A stretch of 64,000 nucleotides of DNA from Saccharothrix sp. GTDB lineage: Bacteria; Actinomycetota; Actinomycetes; Mycobacteriales; Pseudonocardiaceae. The notes under the pieces are model-generated. The model did no database searches, was not told the origin of the DNA, and saw only the letters and a list, made by a program, of their open reading frames with translations. Shown one piece after another: positions 32,445 through 40,518 of the stretch; positions within the stretch are counted from its first letter, which is position 1; each line of letters begins with the position of its first letter. Location of the stretch: the NCBI RefSeq assembly GCF_031180885.1, contig NZ_JAPSLK010000041.1, positions 1 to 64,000 of the forward strand. The letters run 5' to 3'. A program made the position numbers and the translations under genes.

Positions 32445-32927
32445 TTATTCCTCGCGCACCGAACCGTCGGGCGCGACCACGACACCCGCCTGGGGGCCGC
32501 CCGTTCCGCAGCCCGGACCGTTGGGCTCGACCATCTTCGGCGTGACGGTGATCTGCTGGTCAACCACCGTCTTGCCCGCCTTGTCGGCCAGCTTGAGGGT
32601 GACCGTGACGGGCTTGGCGGGCAGGTCGGGCACCGGCACGTAGGCGTGCTTGCCACCAGTTGGGACGGCGCTCGCGCCGCACACGCTGTCCGGCGAGTCG
32701 CCCGTGCAGGTCTCGCCGACGGTCTTGGACGACGGCGACAGGTGCAGTTCGGGCGTGACGCACTTGCCGTCCCAGCACACCTCGATGGCGCCGGTCTCCA
32801 CCGTGGTCAGCTCGACGTCCACGCCGAGTCCCACGAGCGCGCCGATCGCGGTGCACGGGCGGCCCGCGCCGACGTCCCCGCAGGCGGCGGTGAGCAACAG
32901 GGCGCCGAGCACGACGAGTTTCCGCAT
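32445..32927 (-). CDS. small secreted lipoprotein, hypothetical
   Basis: The 160-residue protein has a lipoprotein signal (MRKLVVLGALLLTAACGD; lipobox TAAC). The mature part is a beta-rich domain with six further cysteines (PCTAIG, EVCWDGKCVTPEL, ETCTGDSPDSVCG, GPGCGTGG). No family is recognised. It lies 26 bp downstream of the DUF692 partner gene on the same strand, so it may be the last gene of the MNIO block, although it could also be transcribed alone. Confidence 0.75.
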   Translation of the reverse strand: MRKLVVLGALLLTAACGDVGAGRPCTAIGALVGLGVDVELTTVETGAIEVCWDGKCVTPELHLSPSSKTVGETCTGDSPDSVCGASAVPTGGKHAYVPVPDLPAKPVTVTLKLADKAGKTVVDQQITVTPKMVEPNGPGCGTGGPQAGVVVAPDGSVREE

Positions 32928-32953
32928 GGTCCCGGGACGGAACGAGACCGTGA

Positions 32954-33298
32954 TCAGGTTGCCCGCCGCCACCAACGCCTTTTCCGCGGCGGGGCCAGTT
33001 CCCCTTGTGCCACCGCCCATTCGGCGAACGCGGCGGCGTCCTCGCGGTACCGGCTGCCGGCCTGGCGTGGGTGGGCGCGGGCGTAGGTGTCGAACAGCGG
33101 CCGGAACTTCTCGCCCAGCGCGTCGGCCACGTCGGGGCGCAGCATCGCCACGATCCCGCGCCGCTTGTTCAGCAGCACCCGTGCCTCGACGCGCAGCCGT
33201 TCCGGGTCGAACCCGGGTGGCGGCGCGCCGTCGCCCAGCAGCGCCCGCAACAGCTCGGCTTGTCGCGCCGCAAGCCTTTCGCGCTGCGGCCGGGTCAC
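32954..33298 (-). CDS. small MNIO partner-like protein (SCO6045-like C-terminal domain type)
   Basis: The 114-residue protein is helical and basic. It contains [53 protein letters not shown], a pattern resembling the partner domains (DUF2063-like or SCO6045-like C-terminus) that accompany DUF692 enzymes and present their peptide substrate. GTG 33298 overlaps the DUF692 stop (GTGA), so enzyme and partner are coupled and likely act as a complex. Cys is absent. Assignment rests on the resemblance and on position. Confidence 0.65.
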   Translation of the reverse strand: MTRPQRERLAARQAELLRALLGDGAPPPGFDPERLRVEARVLLNKRRGIVAMLRPDVADALGEKFRPLFDTYARAHPRQAGSRYREDAAAFAEWAVAQGELAPPRKRRWWRRAT

Positions 33299-34188
33299 GC
33301 CAGCACCGCCCGGATCGCGGCCAGCTCACCCGCCAGCTCGGCGTCCGACGGGTAGTCGTCGTCGCGCTCCAGCAGCACACCCGGTGGGTCGACCCGTTCT
33401 TTGAGCTGCCGCAGCACGTCCAGCACCTCCGGGAGCACGGCGTGGGCGTGCGTGTCGTGGTAGACGCCTTGGTGTTCCCGGCCGCCCGCCACGTGCACGT
33501 ATGCCAAGCGCTCCAAGGGGATCTCGTCGAGGAAGCGGCCGACGTCGGTGCCCAGGTTGCGGGCGTTGGCGTAGAGGTTGGCCACGTCGACCAGCAGCAG
33601 GCAGTCCGTGCGCTCGACGAGTTCGGCCAGGAACCGGCCCTCGGACAACTCGGCGTCGGGCCACTCCAGCAGGGCGGCCACGTTCTCCAGCGCCAGCGGC
33701 ACCGGCAGGTCGGCTCGCGCGGCCTTCACGTTGGCCACCAACACGTCCAGCGCCTCACGTGTGCGCGGCACCGGCATGAGGTGCCCGGAGTCCAACCCGC
33801 CCGCGCGCACGAAGCACACGTGGTCGCTGACGAACGGGGCGTCCAGCGCCTCTGCCAGCGCGCCCAGGTGCGCCACGCGGTGCGCGTCCACGGGGTCCGC
33901 GCCGCCCAGGCTCAGCGAGACGGCGTGCGGCAGCACCGGCACGCCGCGCCCGCGCAGCACCCGCACCGACTCGGGCAGCCGGTCCGCGTGCAGGTTCTCC
34001 GCTACCACCTCGACGAAGTCGACGTCGAGCCGTTCGACGGTCAGGTCGATCTCGGGTCGCCACCCGATGCCGACACCCAGCCCTTCCACCACCCACCCAC
34101 TCTCCCCCGCGGCGGCGGGGCCAGCGAGGCGAGGGCGGCCTCCGGCACGCCCACCGCCGTTCCGAACCGGCTTGCGGTCCTCCGTCAC
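33295..34188 (-). CDS. DUF692 family (MNIO-type) iron-dependent oxidative enzyme
   Basis: The roughly 297-residue TIM-barrel protein carries the DUF692/MNIO metal-site landmarks: [35 protein letters not shown] (His), FVSDHVCF (Asp, His), [12 protein letters not shown] (Glu, Asn), [15 protein letters not shown] (Asp, Asn), AYVHVAGG (His), YHDTHAHAV (Asp, His) and LLERDDDYP (Glu, Asp). MbnB, TglH and relatives bind two or three irons and convert peptide Cys to heterocycles or excise its beta-carbon. The start is uncertain: GTG 34188 or an internal GTG at 34092 with GGGGGAGAG before it. It lies downstream of three TIGR04222-type genes. Confidence 0.85.
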   Translation of the reverse strand: MTEDRKPVRNGGGRAGGRPRLAGPAAAGESGWVVEGLGVGIGWRPEIDLTVERLDVDFVEVVAENLHADRLPESVRVLRGRGVPVLPHAVSLSLGGADPVDAHRVAHLGALAEALDAPFVSDHVCFVRAGGLDSGHLMPVPRTREALDVLVANVKAARADLPVPLALENVAALLEWPDAELSEGRFLAELVERTDCLLLVDVANLYANARNLGTDVGRFLDEIPLERLAYVHVAGGREHQGVYHDTHAHAVLPEVLDVLRQLKERVDPPGVLLERDDDYPSDAELAGELAAIRAVLA

Positions 34189-34261
34189 CGCCGCACCGCC
34201 CCGGAGACCGCCCCGGCCACTGCGATGCCGCGTCCTCCGGCGTCAACACGCGTCCCCCCGA

Positions 34262-35074
34262 TCAGTCCCCACCCCCACCGCCGCAACCCCCGCCACCGCA
34301 CGACGAACCGCTGTCGGAGGACGACGACGACCCGCTGTCCGAAGAAGAACCGCCGCAGCTGCTGCTCGAACAGCTCCCGCACCCACTGCCGCACGAAGCG
34401 CTGCCGCTGGACCCGTCACCCTTGCGCCGCCGCCGCAGCCCGGCCGCCGCGACCGGGTCGATGCCCAGGACCTGCCACACGAACTGCTTGCCCACCTTGC
34501 CCAGCAGCCCGTAGTACGCCACCAGCGGCACCGGCTGCGAGGTCACCACCCCGGCCCCCAGCCGCCGCACCGTCGACCGCCCGGCCCGGGTCAGCGGGCG
34601 CACGTACGGCGAAGTCACCCCCGTGGCCACCATCAGGCCGACGAACGCCGAGAGCACCGTCCCGAACGTCAGGTCGCCGAAGAGCGACCACAGCACCAGG
34701 CCGATCCAGCTCAGGAAGAACACCCGGCGCACCCACCGCACCGCGCGCACCGACCCGGCCGAGCGCACGTACCCGCTCTCGACCAGGTTCTGCCGCAACG
34801 ACTGCGCCTCGACGCTGCGCGCCCCGGCCACGACCAGGTCGCCCAGCGGGCGCGGCACGGACCGCAGCACGAAGGTCTGCAGCGGCGTCCACGACCGCGG
34901 CAGCCCCTGGACGGCGCTCACCAGGCCGTTGCGGGCGATGCGCAGGGCGCCGGCCTCCACCAGGGACACCACGGCCACCTCGGTGGCGCGCCCCGGCCCA
35001 CCGGCCAGGAAACCCTGCTGCTCGGGCCACAGCTCAGCCGAAACTCCCGAAGTCGACGTCCACGAAGTCGCCAC
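34262..35074 (-). CDS. TIGR04222-type membrane protein with long Ser/Gly/Cys tail
   Basis: The 270-residue protein has the family core (LWPEQQGFLAGGPGRATEVAVVSLVEAGALRI), two hydrophobic helices at about 120-165 (FFLSWIGLVLWSLFGDL, TVLSAFVGLMVATGV), and a low-complexity tail (about 225-270) with seven cysteines in CGSGCGSC, SSCGG and CGGGGCGGGGG contexts. GTG 35074 was chosen because GGAGG lies 6 bases upstream; it overlaps the upstream gene by 41 bp. The tail is a plausible target for the DUF692 enzyme encoded 73 bp downstream. Confidence 0.72.
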   Translation of the reverse strand: MATSWTSTSGVSAELWPEQQGFLAGGPGRATEVAVVSLVEAGALRIARNGLVSAVQGLPRSWTPLQTFVLRSVPRPLGDLVVAGARSVEAQSLRQNLVESGYVRSAGSVRAVRWVRRVFFLSWIGLVLWSLFGDLTFGTVLSAFVGLMVATGVTSPYVRPLTRAGRSTVRRLGAGVVTSQPVPLVAYYGLLGKVGKQFVWQVLGIDPVAAAGLRRRRKGDGSSGSASCGSGCGSCSSSSCGGSSSDSGSSSSSDSGSSCGGGGCGGGGGD

Positions 35075-35939
35075 CGTCATCCTCCAACCACTGCGAGGCC
35101 AACCAGCCACCCGCCAGCCAGCCGCCCGCGACCAGCCAGCCGTTGCGCTGACGCCAGCGCCTCGGCTCGACGACCACGACCCGCTGCCCCCGTCGGGGGA
35201 TCGGTGCATCCGACGTCTCGGCGGACCTGATCGGTTCCGCCTGCTCGCCGTCGAAAACCGCTGTTTGCGCCCGTGCCGACCCCTTGGGCGGCACGGGCAC
35301 AACAGCTGTGCGGACCAGGCCGTAGCGGGCGGTCACCTCGGCCGGGTCGACCGGCGCGAGACCCGCGGTGGCCTCCTCGAACGCCCGCGCGCCCGACCTG
35401 GTCAGGACGGGCGGCGGACCCAGCGACAACACCACGGCGGCCAACGCGGTGACCGACAGCGCGGTCGCGGTCACCCAGCCGCCCGGCGTCGTCAAGGCGC
35501 CGACGACACCCAGCACCACCAGTGGCAGCACCGCGAGCACGGCCCGCCACAGCCGCCGTCGCGGCGCCACCAGCAGTCCGGCCGCGACCAGGCCGTGGCC
35601 CAGCTTGCGCGCCGGTCCGCTGGTGGCCGCGGCGACGACCAGTTCGTCCAGGTCCCGCGGCTCGTCCAACCGGGCCAGCAGAACCGCTTGCAACTCCGAG
35701 ACCGGGCCGGGTTCCTGTCCCGGCACGGCGGTGACGGCGTACCCGGCGGCCTTCGCCCGGTTGTCCGCCACCAGCCCGGCCACCGCCACCTCGACCGCCC
35801 GCACCGGGCCGCCGCCGAGGTAGCCGATCTCCTCGAAGGTCAGCGGCCGGGTCGGCGGCGACCCGGTGACCCGCTTGAGCAGGAGGCCGAACAGGAACGC
35901 CGCCACGAGCGCCGGGCCGTACCACCACAGGAACCCCAT
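35034..35939 (-). CDS. TIGR04222-type membrane protein without Cys tail
   Basis: The 301-residue protein has an N-terminal helix (WWYGPALVAAFLFGLLL), the family core (TFEEIGYLGGGPVRAVEVAVAGLVADNRAK), then two hydrophobic helices (VLAVLPLVVLGVVGALTT and TALSVTALAAVVLSL). The C-terminus is Trp/Gly-rich (LVAGGWLAGGWLASQWLEDDGGDFVDVDF), without cysteine. It is the middle one of three paralogues. Ten bases separate it from the one upstream; the next gene's start lies inside its 3' end. Confidence 0.75.
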   Translation of the reverse strand: MGFLWWYGPALVAAFLFGLLLKRVTGSPPTRPLTFEEIGYLGGGPVRAVEVAVAGLVADNRAKAAGYAVTAVPGQEPGPVSELQAVLLARLDEPRDLDELVVAAATSGPARKLGHGLVAAGLLVAPRRRLWRAVLAVLPLVVLGVVGALTTPGGWVTATALSVTALAAVVLSLGPPPVLTRSGARAFEEATAGLAPVDPAEVTARYGLVRTAVVPVPPKGSARAQTAVFDGEQAEPIRSAETSDAPIPRRGQRVVVVEPRRWRQRNGWLVAGGWLAGGWLASQWLEDDGGDFVDVDFGSFG

Positions 35940-35949
35940 GCCGCCCAGC

Positions 35950-36912
35950 CTAGGAGCCGCCACCGCCACCGCCGCAGCCGCCGCCTCCGCCGCAACTGCT
36001 CCCGCCGCCGTCGTAGCCCCCTGACCCTCCGTCGTGGACGCCCGCCGCGCCGGTCTGGAAGCTCGCGGCCCGGCCCACGCCGAACAGCGCGCCACCGCGC
36101 GTGCCGTGCAGCCAGCGGCTGGACTGGCGCTTGGGCTTGCCCGTGGTCAGCGCGGCGTAGCGCTGACCGGCGGCGGCGAGCGGCGAGTCCGGGTGGTGGG
36201 CGAACCCGTCGAGGGCGACCAGCCCGGCGGCGCCCGCCGAGCTGATCACCCCCGAACCCCCGGTGCCCTCGCCTGCGCGAGCCCTGGCCACCGCGCGGGA
36301 ACCCCGGGCGGTGCGCTTGAAGCCGTCGACCCGCAGCAGCAGGCCGACGAGGATGCCGCTGAGCACGAGCTGGAGCGTCAGCCAGCCCACCGGCGCGCCG
36401 ATCAGCAGCCCGTTCGCCCACCGCACCGCGCCCACGGCCATGAGCAGCAGCAACGGGACCACGCCGATGCGGTAGTGGCGCTTGAGCACTTCCGGCGCGA
36501 GCAGGTAACCCTGGGCGGCGAGCGCGCGCCCGAACCCCCTCGGCGCGTCCTGCTCGGACACGGCCGTGAACAGCAGTGACAACGTCCGGTGCCGGTAGCG
36601 CGCGGCGTCGGTGAGCACCGCCTGGTCAACGGTGTCGTCCGCGACCGGGTCGCCCACGACCCGCACCGCGCCGTCCCGCGCCGGGCGCAGCTTGCCGGAC
36701 TCGATCAACGCGGCGACCGACGTCTCGACCACGCGCCGCGGTCCGCCGGTCAGGTAGGCGATGTCGTAGAGGCCGAGCGAACCTGCGGGGGCGCTGTGGC
36801 GCTTCCCCCGCAGGCGCACTCGGACGACGATCGCGAAGGCCAGCGACGCGGCCAACGCGATCCAGTACAACTCAAGGAATTCCGGGCCTGACAGTCCCCA
36901 CGGTCGCGCCAC
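35950..36912 (-). CDS. TIGR04222-type membrane protein with Gly/Cys tail
   Basis: The 320-residue protein starts with GPEFLELYWIALAASLAFAIVVRVRLRG (membrane helix), then LGLYDIAYLTGGPRRVVETSVAALIESGKLRP (family core). Two helices follow in the middle (VVPLLLLMAVGAVRWANGLLIG and LTLQLVLSGILVGLLLRV). A Gly-rich tail ends the protein with SSCGGGGGCGGGGGG. GTG 36912 has AGGGGG 6 bases upstream. It is the first of the three paralogues, and probably heads the operon that ends with the DUF692 enzyme and its partner. Confidence 0.78.
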   Translation of the reverse strand: MARPWGLSGPEFLELYWIALAASLAFAIVVRVRLRGKRHSAPAGSLGLYDIAYLTGGPRRVVETSVAALIESGKLRPARDGAVRVVGDPVADDTVDQAVLTDAARYRHRTLSLLFTAVSEQDAPRGFGRALAAQGYLLAPEVLKRHYRIGVVPLLLLMAVGAVRWANGLLIGAPVGWLTLQLVLSGILVGLLLRVDGFKRTARGSRAVARARAGEGTGGSGVISSAGAAGLVALDGFAHHPDSPLAAAGQRYAALTTGKPKRQSSRWLHGTRGGALFGVGRAASFQTGAAGVHDGGSGGYDGGGSSCGGGGGCGGGGGGS

Positions 36913-37004
36913 GGTCCACCCCCTGTGGGCCTCGGCGGACTTGTGGTCCGCCGACACTGGAGACGCAATCGTGTGCTTCAGGCCACACCCCGGCAAGGGT
37001 GCTT

Positions 37005-37025
37005 GAGCAAGCCTTAGGGTTGCTC
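37005..37025 (-). terminator. hairpin after the 21-residue ORF
   Basis: GAGCAA (37005-37010) pairs with TTGCTC (37020-37025) around a 9-base loop, 10 bases downstream of the small gene's stop on the minus strand. No T-tract; it may be a weak terminator or attenuator between the peptide and the membrane-protein operon. Confidence 0.4.
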
Positions 37026-37035
37026 TTCTCGCACG

Positions 37036-37101
37036 TCAGGACGAGGAAGCGCCGTCCACGCCGCCCGAGCCCTCACCGTCGGTGCCCTTGAGAACGCGCA
37101 T
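37036..37101 (-). CDS. 21-residue putative peptide upstream of the TIGR04222/MNIO block
   Basis: ATG 37101 is preceded by GGGAGG 4-5 bases upstream, one of the strongest ribosome binding sites in the window. The frame encodes 21 residues, MRVLKGTDGEGSGG followed by VDGASSS. It resembles short leader or precursor peptides in being Gly/Ser-rich and acidic after a basic start, but it has no Cys. It lies between msrB and the first TIGR04222-type gene, on the same strand. No family is recognised. Translation is inferred. Confidence 0.45.
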   Translation of the reverse strand: MRVLKGTDGEGSGGVDGASSS

Positions 37102-37145
37102 GTTTCCTCCCAGGTTGGAAATCGACATCTTTCGGAGCAACGCCA

Positions 37146-37583
37146 TCAGTCTGCTCGACCGCCGGGCGCTTCGACCAGACGCAAGCTGATCGAGTTGATG
37201 CAGTAGCGCTGGTCGGTCGGGGTCGGATAGCCCTCACCCTCGAAAACGTGCCCGAGGTGGCTGTGGCATGTGGCGCAGAGCACTTCCGTGCGGACCATCC
37301 CGTACGCCCGGTCCTCGCGCAGGATCACCGAGTCCGCCGCGAGCGGCGAGAAGAACGAGGGCCAGCCGCAGTGCGAGTCGAACTTCGTGTCGCTGCGGAA
37401 CAACTCGGCGCCGCACGCGCGGCAGGAGTAGACGCCCTCGGTCTTGGTGTCGGTGTACTCCCCGGTCCAGGCGGGCTCGGTCCCCGCCTCGCGCAGCACC
37501 GCGTACTCCTTGGGGGTCAGGATCTCCCGCCACTCCAGTTCGGAGTGGACCACCTTCGGGGTGGCGCCGACGACAGGTTCCAT
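37146..37583 (-). CDS. msrB: peptide-methionine (R)-S-oxide reductase
   Basis: The 145-residue MsrB reduces methionine-R-sulfoxide in proteins, using thioredoxin. The zinc site is present (YSCRACGAELF and LCATCHSHLGHVF). CGWPSFFSPL and the catalytic Cys in RYCINSISL are canonical. ATG 37583 gives a normal length. It follows a small membrane gene (9 bp after its stop). Confidence 0.96.
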   Translation of the reverse strand: MEPVVGATPKVVHSELEWREILTPKEYAVLREAGTEPAWTGEYTDTKTEGVYSCRACGAELFRSDTKFDSHCGWPSFFSPLAADSVILREDRAYGMVRTEVLCATCHSHLGHVFEGEGYPTPTDQRYCINSISLRLVEAPGGRAD

Positions 37584-37592
37584 ACCTCCACG

Positions 37593-37925
37593 TTAATCGA
37601 AGAACGTGGACACGATCTCGCCCAAGCCGAACCACACGCTGACCGCCACGCCGAGCAGGATCAGCAGGACCACGACCACCGCCGACAACCTGCGCAAACC
37701 CCCGGCCCGGTTGGCCGAGTCGGCGAAGTTCTCCACGCCCGCGAGGTACCCCTCGACGGTGAAGGCGGGCTGCTCGCGGCGCATGTTCTTCAGGTGCTCG
37801 GCGAACGCCTTGGTCTCGGGGTCGTCGGGGTCGAGGCCGATCAGCTCGTCGTCGAGGGGACGTAGCCCGTCATCGAGCCCGTTCGGCCGTTCGTCCGGGA
37901 AGTCGGCGGCGCGGGAACTGCCCAT
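37593..37925 (-). CDS. hypothetical single-pass membrane protein
   Basis: The 110-residue protein is acidic at the N-terminus (DFPDERPNGLDDGLRPLDDELIGLDPDDPETKAFAEHL) and has one C-terminal transmembrane helix (LSAVVVVLLILLGVAVSVWFGL). It is probably tail-anchored with a cytoplasmic domain. No family is recognised. It is the first gene of the msrB pair. Confidence 0.72.
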   Translation of the reverse strand: MGSSRAADFPDERPNGLDDGLRPLDDELIGLDPDDPETKAFAEHLKNMRREQPAFTVEGYLAGVENFADSANRAGGLRRLSAVVVVLLILLGVAVSVWFGLGEIVSTFFD

Positions 37926-38240
37926 GGCCCCAGCGTAATCGCCCCTTCAACCACACCCCACCCCACAAACCCGCACCTCCTCCGACGCCCGGCCACACGC
38001 CACCACCCACGCCCGCCTGCCGCTGCGCCCGCCCGCCTGCCGCTGCGCCCGCCTGCGCCCACGCCCGCCTGCCGCTGCGCCCGCCAGCGCCCGCTTGCCT
38101 GGCTGCCTGCGCCTACTTGCCCGCGTCTGGCTGGCTGCCCGCGCCGGGTGGGCTGTGCGGGGCTGGCTGTGCGGGGCGTGGCCTCCGGCCCCCGGTTCCA
38201 TTGTCCCACGGGGTACCGACAAAACCGCTGGTCGCGGTGG
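37926..38240. other. non-coding gap with C-rich low-complexity repeats
   Basis: The 315-bp gap holds degenerate, imperfect repeats of GCCCGCCTGCCGCT type at about 37985-38160, then the dispersed 48-bp element (38180-38227). No frame with protein-like composition was seen on either strand. The asparaginase gene ends at its right edge. Confidence 0.7.
38180..38227 (+). repeat. 48-bp dispersed element, copy B
   Basis: It begins GGCCTCCGGCCCCCG, has TTGTCCCACG in the middle, and ends ACCGACAAAACCG. Its length equals copies A (20501-20548) and C (54039-54086). It lies just past the 3' end of the asparaginase gene. Confidence 0.85.
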
Positions 38241-39182
38241 TCAGACCAGGGCGGGGGAGGGGCGGACCGCGCCCACCGTGCGGCCGTGGCCGAGGACCGG
38301 GACCGTGGCCAGGTCGTCGGGGGCCTCGACGCCGAGCTTCCGCAACGCCGCGACCATGACCACCGCCCGCGCCCGGCTCGACCCGTCGGCGATCTTGCAC
38401 GCCACCGCCTCACCCGTCGGCAGCGCGATCGCGTACACCCCCTCCGCCCCGTCCTTCGCCACCGCACCCGGCAGGGCCCGCATCAGCCGAGTCACGTCCC
38501 GGTCCGTCCCGCCGACCCACTCCGGGTGCCCGCTCATGGCCGCGGCGATCCGGCGTTCCAGCGGGTCCGTCGACGTCGTGATGCGGGCAAAAGCCCTGGC
38601 CAGACCGGTCAGGCTGATGCCGAACAGGGGCGCACCGCAGCCGTCGACGCCCTCCGCCCCGATCCGCTCGCCGGCCAACTCCTCCAACGTCTCCCGGATG
38701 GCCACCTGCAACGGGTGCCCGAAATCGAGGTAGGTCTGCGTCGGCCAGTCGTTGTGCACGCAGGTGGCGAGCATGGCGGCGTGCTTGCCCGAGCAGTTCA
38801 TGTACTTCGGCTCCTTGCCGCGCCCGGCCCGCAGGTGGGCGCGCAGCGCGGCCTCGCCGATGGGCAGGTCGGGGGTGCACTGGAGGTCCGCCTCGGTCAG
38901 ACCGGCGCCCGCCAGGATCCGGTGCACGCCCTCGACGTGGAAGTCCTCGCCGGAGTGGCTCGCGCACGCCAGGGCGAGCAGCTCACCGTCCAGGTCCAGC
39001 CCCTGCCGCAGCATCGCCAGCGCCTGGATCGGCTTGTTCGACGACCGCGGGTAGGTGACGTCGTCCGGCCGCCCGACCCGCAGGGCCGCGTCCCCCGAAC
39101 GGTCCAACGCGACGACCGAGCCGTGGTGCACGGACTCCACGAAGTCGCCCCGCCACACCTCGGCCACCAACTCGTGCGCCAT
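38241..39182 (-). CDS. L-asparaginase II-like protein
   Basis: The 313-residue protein belongs to the asparaginase II family (Rhizobium etli-like, distinct from the AnsA/B type). It shows VWRGDFVESVHHGSVVALD, RSSNKPIQALAML, LALACASHSGEDFHVEGV, KYMNCSGKHAAMLATCVHN (the conserved CSGKH block) and GVDGCGAPLFGISLTGLA. It hydrolyses asparagine to aspartate and ammonia. It is divergent from a GntR regulator, with a perfect 14-bp palindrome between them, and is probably repressed by that protein. Confidence 0.9.
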   Translation of the reverse strand: MAHELVAEVWRGDFVESVHHGSVVALDRSGDAALRVGRPDDVTYPRSSNKPIQALAMLRQGLDLDGELLALACASHSGEDFHVEGVHRILAGAGLTEADLQCTPDLPIGEAALRAHLRAGRGKEPKYMNCSGKHAAMLATCVHNDWPTQTYLDFGHPLQVAIRETLEELAGERIGAEGVDGCGAPLFGISLTGLARAFARITTSTDPLERRIAAAMSGHPEWVGGTDRDVTRLMRALPGAVAKDGAEGVYAIALPTGEAVACKIADGSSRARAVVMVAALRKLGVEAPDDLATVPVLGHGRTVGAVRPSPALV

Positions 39183-39208
39183 CAACGCCGCCTCCCAGAC
39201 CAACTGCC

Positions 39209-39222
39209 AACTGTCGACAGTT
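39209..39222. promoter_or_regulatory. perfect palindromic operator between asparaginase and GntR genes
   Basis: AACTGTCGACAGTT is a 14-bp perfect palindrome in the 76-bp divergent gap. FadR-type GntR regulators bind sites of this form, so it probably serves both promoters. Confidence 0.7.
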
Positions 39223-39258
39223 AACACCTTCGGCCCGATCTGTGCTAGGGAGACGTTC

Positions 39259-39900
39259 GTGACACTTCCCGTGCACCACAGCCTCGCCGGACAGGCCGTG
39301 GACGCGCTGCGCGAACTGGTGCTGACCGGCGAGATCCCGCCCGGCGCCCGGGTCAACGAAGTGGAGATCGCCGCCCGCCTGGGCATCAGCCGCGGCCCGC
39401 TGCGCGAGGCGATCCGCCAACTGGCCTCGGAGAACCTGCTGGTCCTGGTCGCCCACCGGGGCGCGCACGTCCCGACCGCGACCCGCGAGGACGTCCGAGC
39501 CCTGTTCGAACTGCGCACGGCCCTCGAATGCGCCGCCGCCGAACTGGCCGCGTCCCGCCGCACCGACGCCGACGTCACCCGCCTGCGCGAGGTCTGCGCC
39601 GAGTCCCGCCGCACGTACCAGGCCGGTGAACGCTTCCCCTACCGCCTGGACCTGGCCTTCCACCAGGCCCTCCTGGGCGCCGCCCGCTCACCGCACATCG
39701 CCGAGCAGGTCAGGCTGGTCCAGCAACGGGTCGTCCTGCTCCGCAGCGGCCTCAAGGACGACCCGCCCCACCAGCACGCCTCCCTGGACGACCACGACGC
39801 CCTGGTCGACGCCGTGGCCGCCGGCGACCCGTACCGGGCGAGCCTCACCATGCGCAAGCACCTCGCCCGCGTCTGCGCGCAAATGCTCGCCGAGAACTGA
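39259..39900 (+). CDS. GntR-family regulator (FadR/FCD type)
   Basis: The 213-residue protein has a winged HTH (about 5-70: AGQAVDALRELVLTGEIPPGARVNEVEIAARLGISRGPLREAIRQL) and a C-terminal FCD domain (about 80-210), in which LFELRTALECAAAELAA, FHQALLGAARS (metal-binding His) and DDHDALVDAVAAGD are typical. GTG 39259 follows GGGAG by about 8 bases. It faces the asparaginase gene and probably regulates it. Confidence 0.92.
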   Translation: MTLPVHHSLAGQAVDALRELVLTGEIPPGARVNEVEIAARLGISRGPLREAIRQLASENLLVLVAHRGAHVPTATREDVRALFELRTALECAAAELAASRRTDADVTRLREVCAESRRTYQAGERFPYRLDLAFHQALLGAARSPHIAEQVRLVQQRVVLLRSGLKDDPPHQHASLDDHDALVDAVAAGDPYRASLTMRKHLARVCAQMLAEN

Positions 39901-40057
39901 TCACCCTGACCGCCCATTTGCGGTTTACCGGACGTATGCCGTTCTTTCGGTGGGTGACAATAAATCGGGTGAATTCCCGGCACGTGCCTTTCGCGCCGCC
40001 GCCCGGACGACTCCACTGGTCGACGCAGAACCCCGCTCGACCCCGAGAGGACCCGAC

Positions 40058-40468
40058 ATGCGCATCTTCCGCAAGATCGTCACCGGCACGGCGACCGTCG
40101 CCGCCGCGCTGCTCGCACTGGCCGGCACCAGCGCCGCGACACCCGCCCCGAGCGACGACCGGGCCGTCAAGTGCGAGGCCACCAACCACCCGGCGAAACG
40201 CATCGACAAGAACGTCTGGAAACCCGACGCGCCGACGAAACGCCTCCCCGCGGGCACCAAGGCCGGAAAGATGAACGCGGGGAAGAACTATTTCTACTGT
40301 CAGCGCGACTGGGGTGAGAAGCACCGGGTGACCGTGGGCGGGTGGACCAACACCTGGTGGGCGCTCACCGACGACGACAGCGGGTTCAAGAACGTGTGGC
40401 TCAACGTCGTCTACATATCCGGCGGCAACAACAACAAGCCGGTGCCCGGTCTGCCGCAGCACGGGTGA
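40058..40468 (+). CDS. small secreted protein, hypothetical
   Basis: The 136-residue protein has a signal peptide (MRIFRKIVTGTATVAAALLALAGTSAAT). The mature part of about 105 residues has two cysteines (VKCEATNHP and YFYCQRDWG) and a Trp-rich end (VGGWTNTWWALTDDDSGFKNVWL). It looks like an SH3-like or SH3b-type secreted domain seen in actinomycete proteins. No precise family is recognised. ATG 40058 has GAGAGG upstream. It ends at a strong convergent terminator. Confidence 0.8.
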   Translation: MRIFRKIVTGTATVAAALLALAGTSAATPAPSDDRAVKCEATNHPAKRIDKNVWKPDAPTKRLPAGTKAGKMNAGKNYFYCQRDWGEKHRVTVGGWTNTWWALTDDDSGFKNVWLNVVYISGGNNNKPVPGLPQHG

Positions 40469-40477
40469 CCCGGCGAT

Positions 40478-40510
40478 CCGGGCGGGTCTTCCGCGCGAAG
40501 ACCCGTCCGG
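40478..40510. terminator. convergent terminator
   Basis: CCGGGCGGGTCTTC (40478-40491) pairs with GAAGACCCGTCCGG (40497-40510), with one G-T wobble and a 5-base loop. It lies between the secreted protein and the convergent acyl-CoA dehydrogenase. Confidence 0.85.
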
Positions 40511-40518
40511 CGCGGCGA

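Noticed and set aside
39901-40057. Gap upstream of the small secreted protein as a riboswitch
   Set aside because: It has promoter-like AT-richer segments but no recognisable aptamer or stable stem with terminator.
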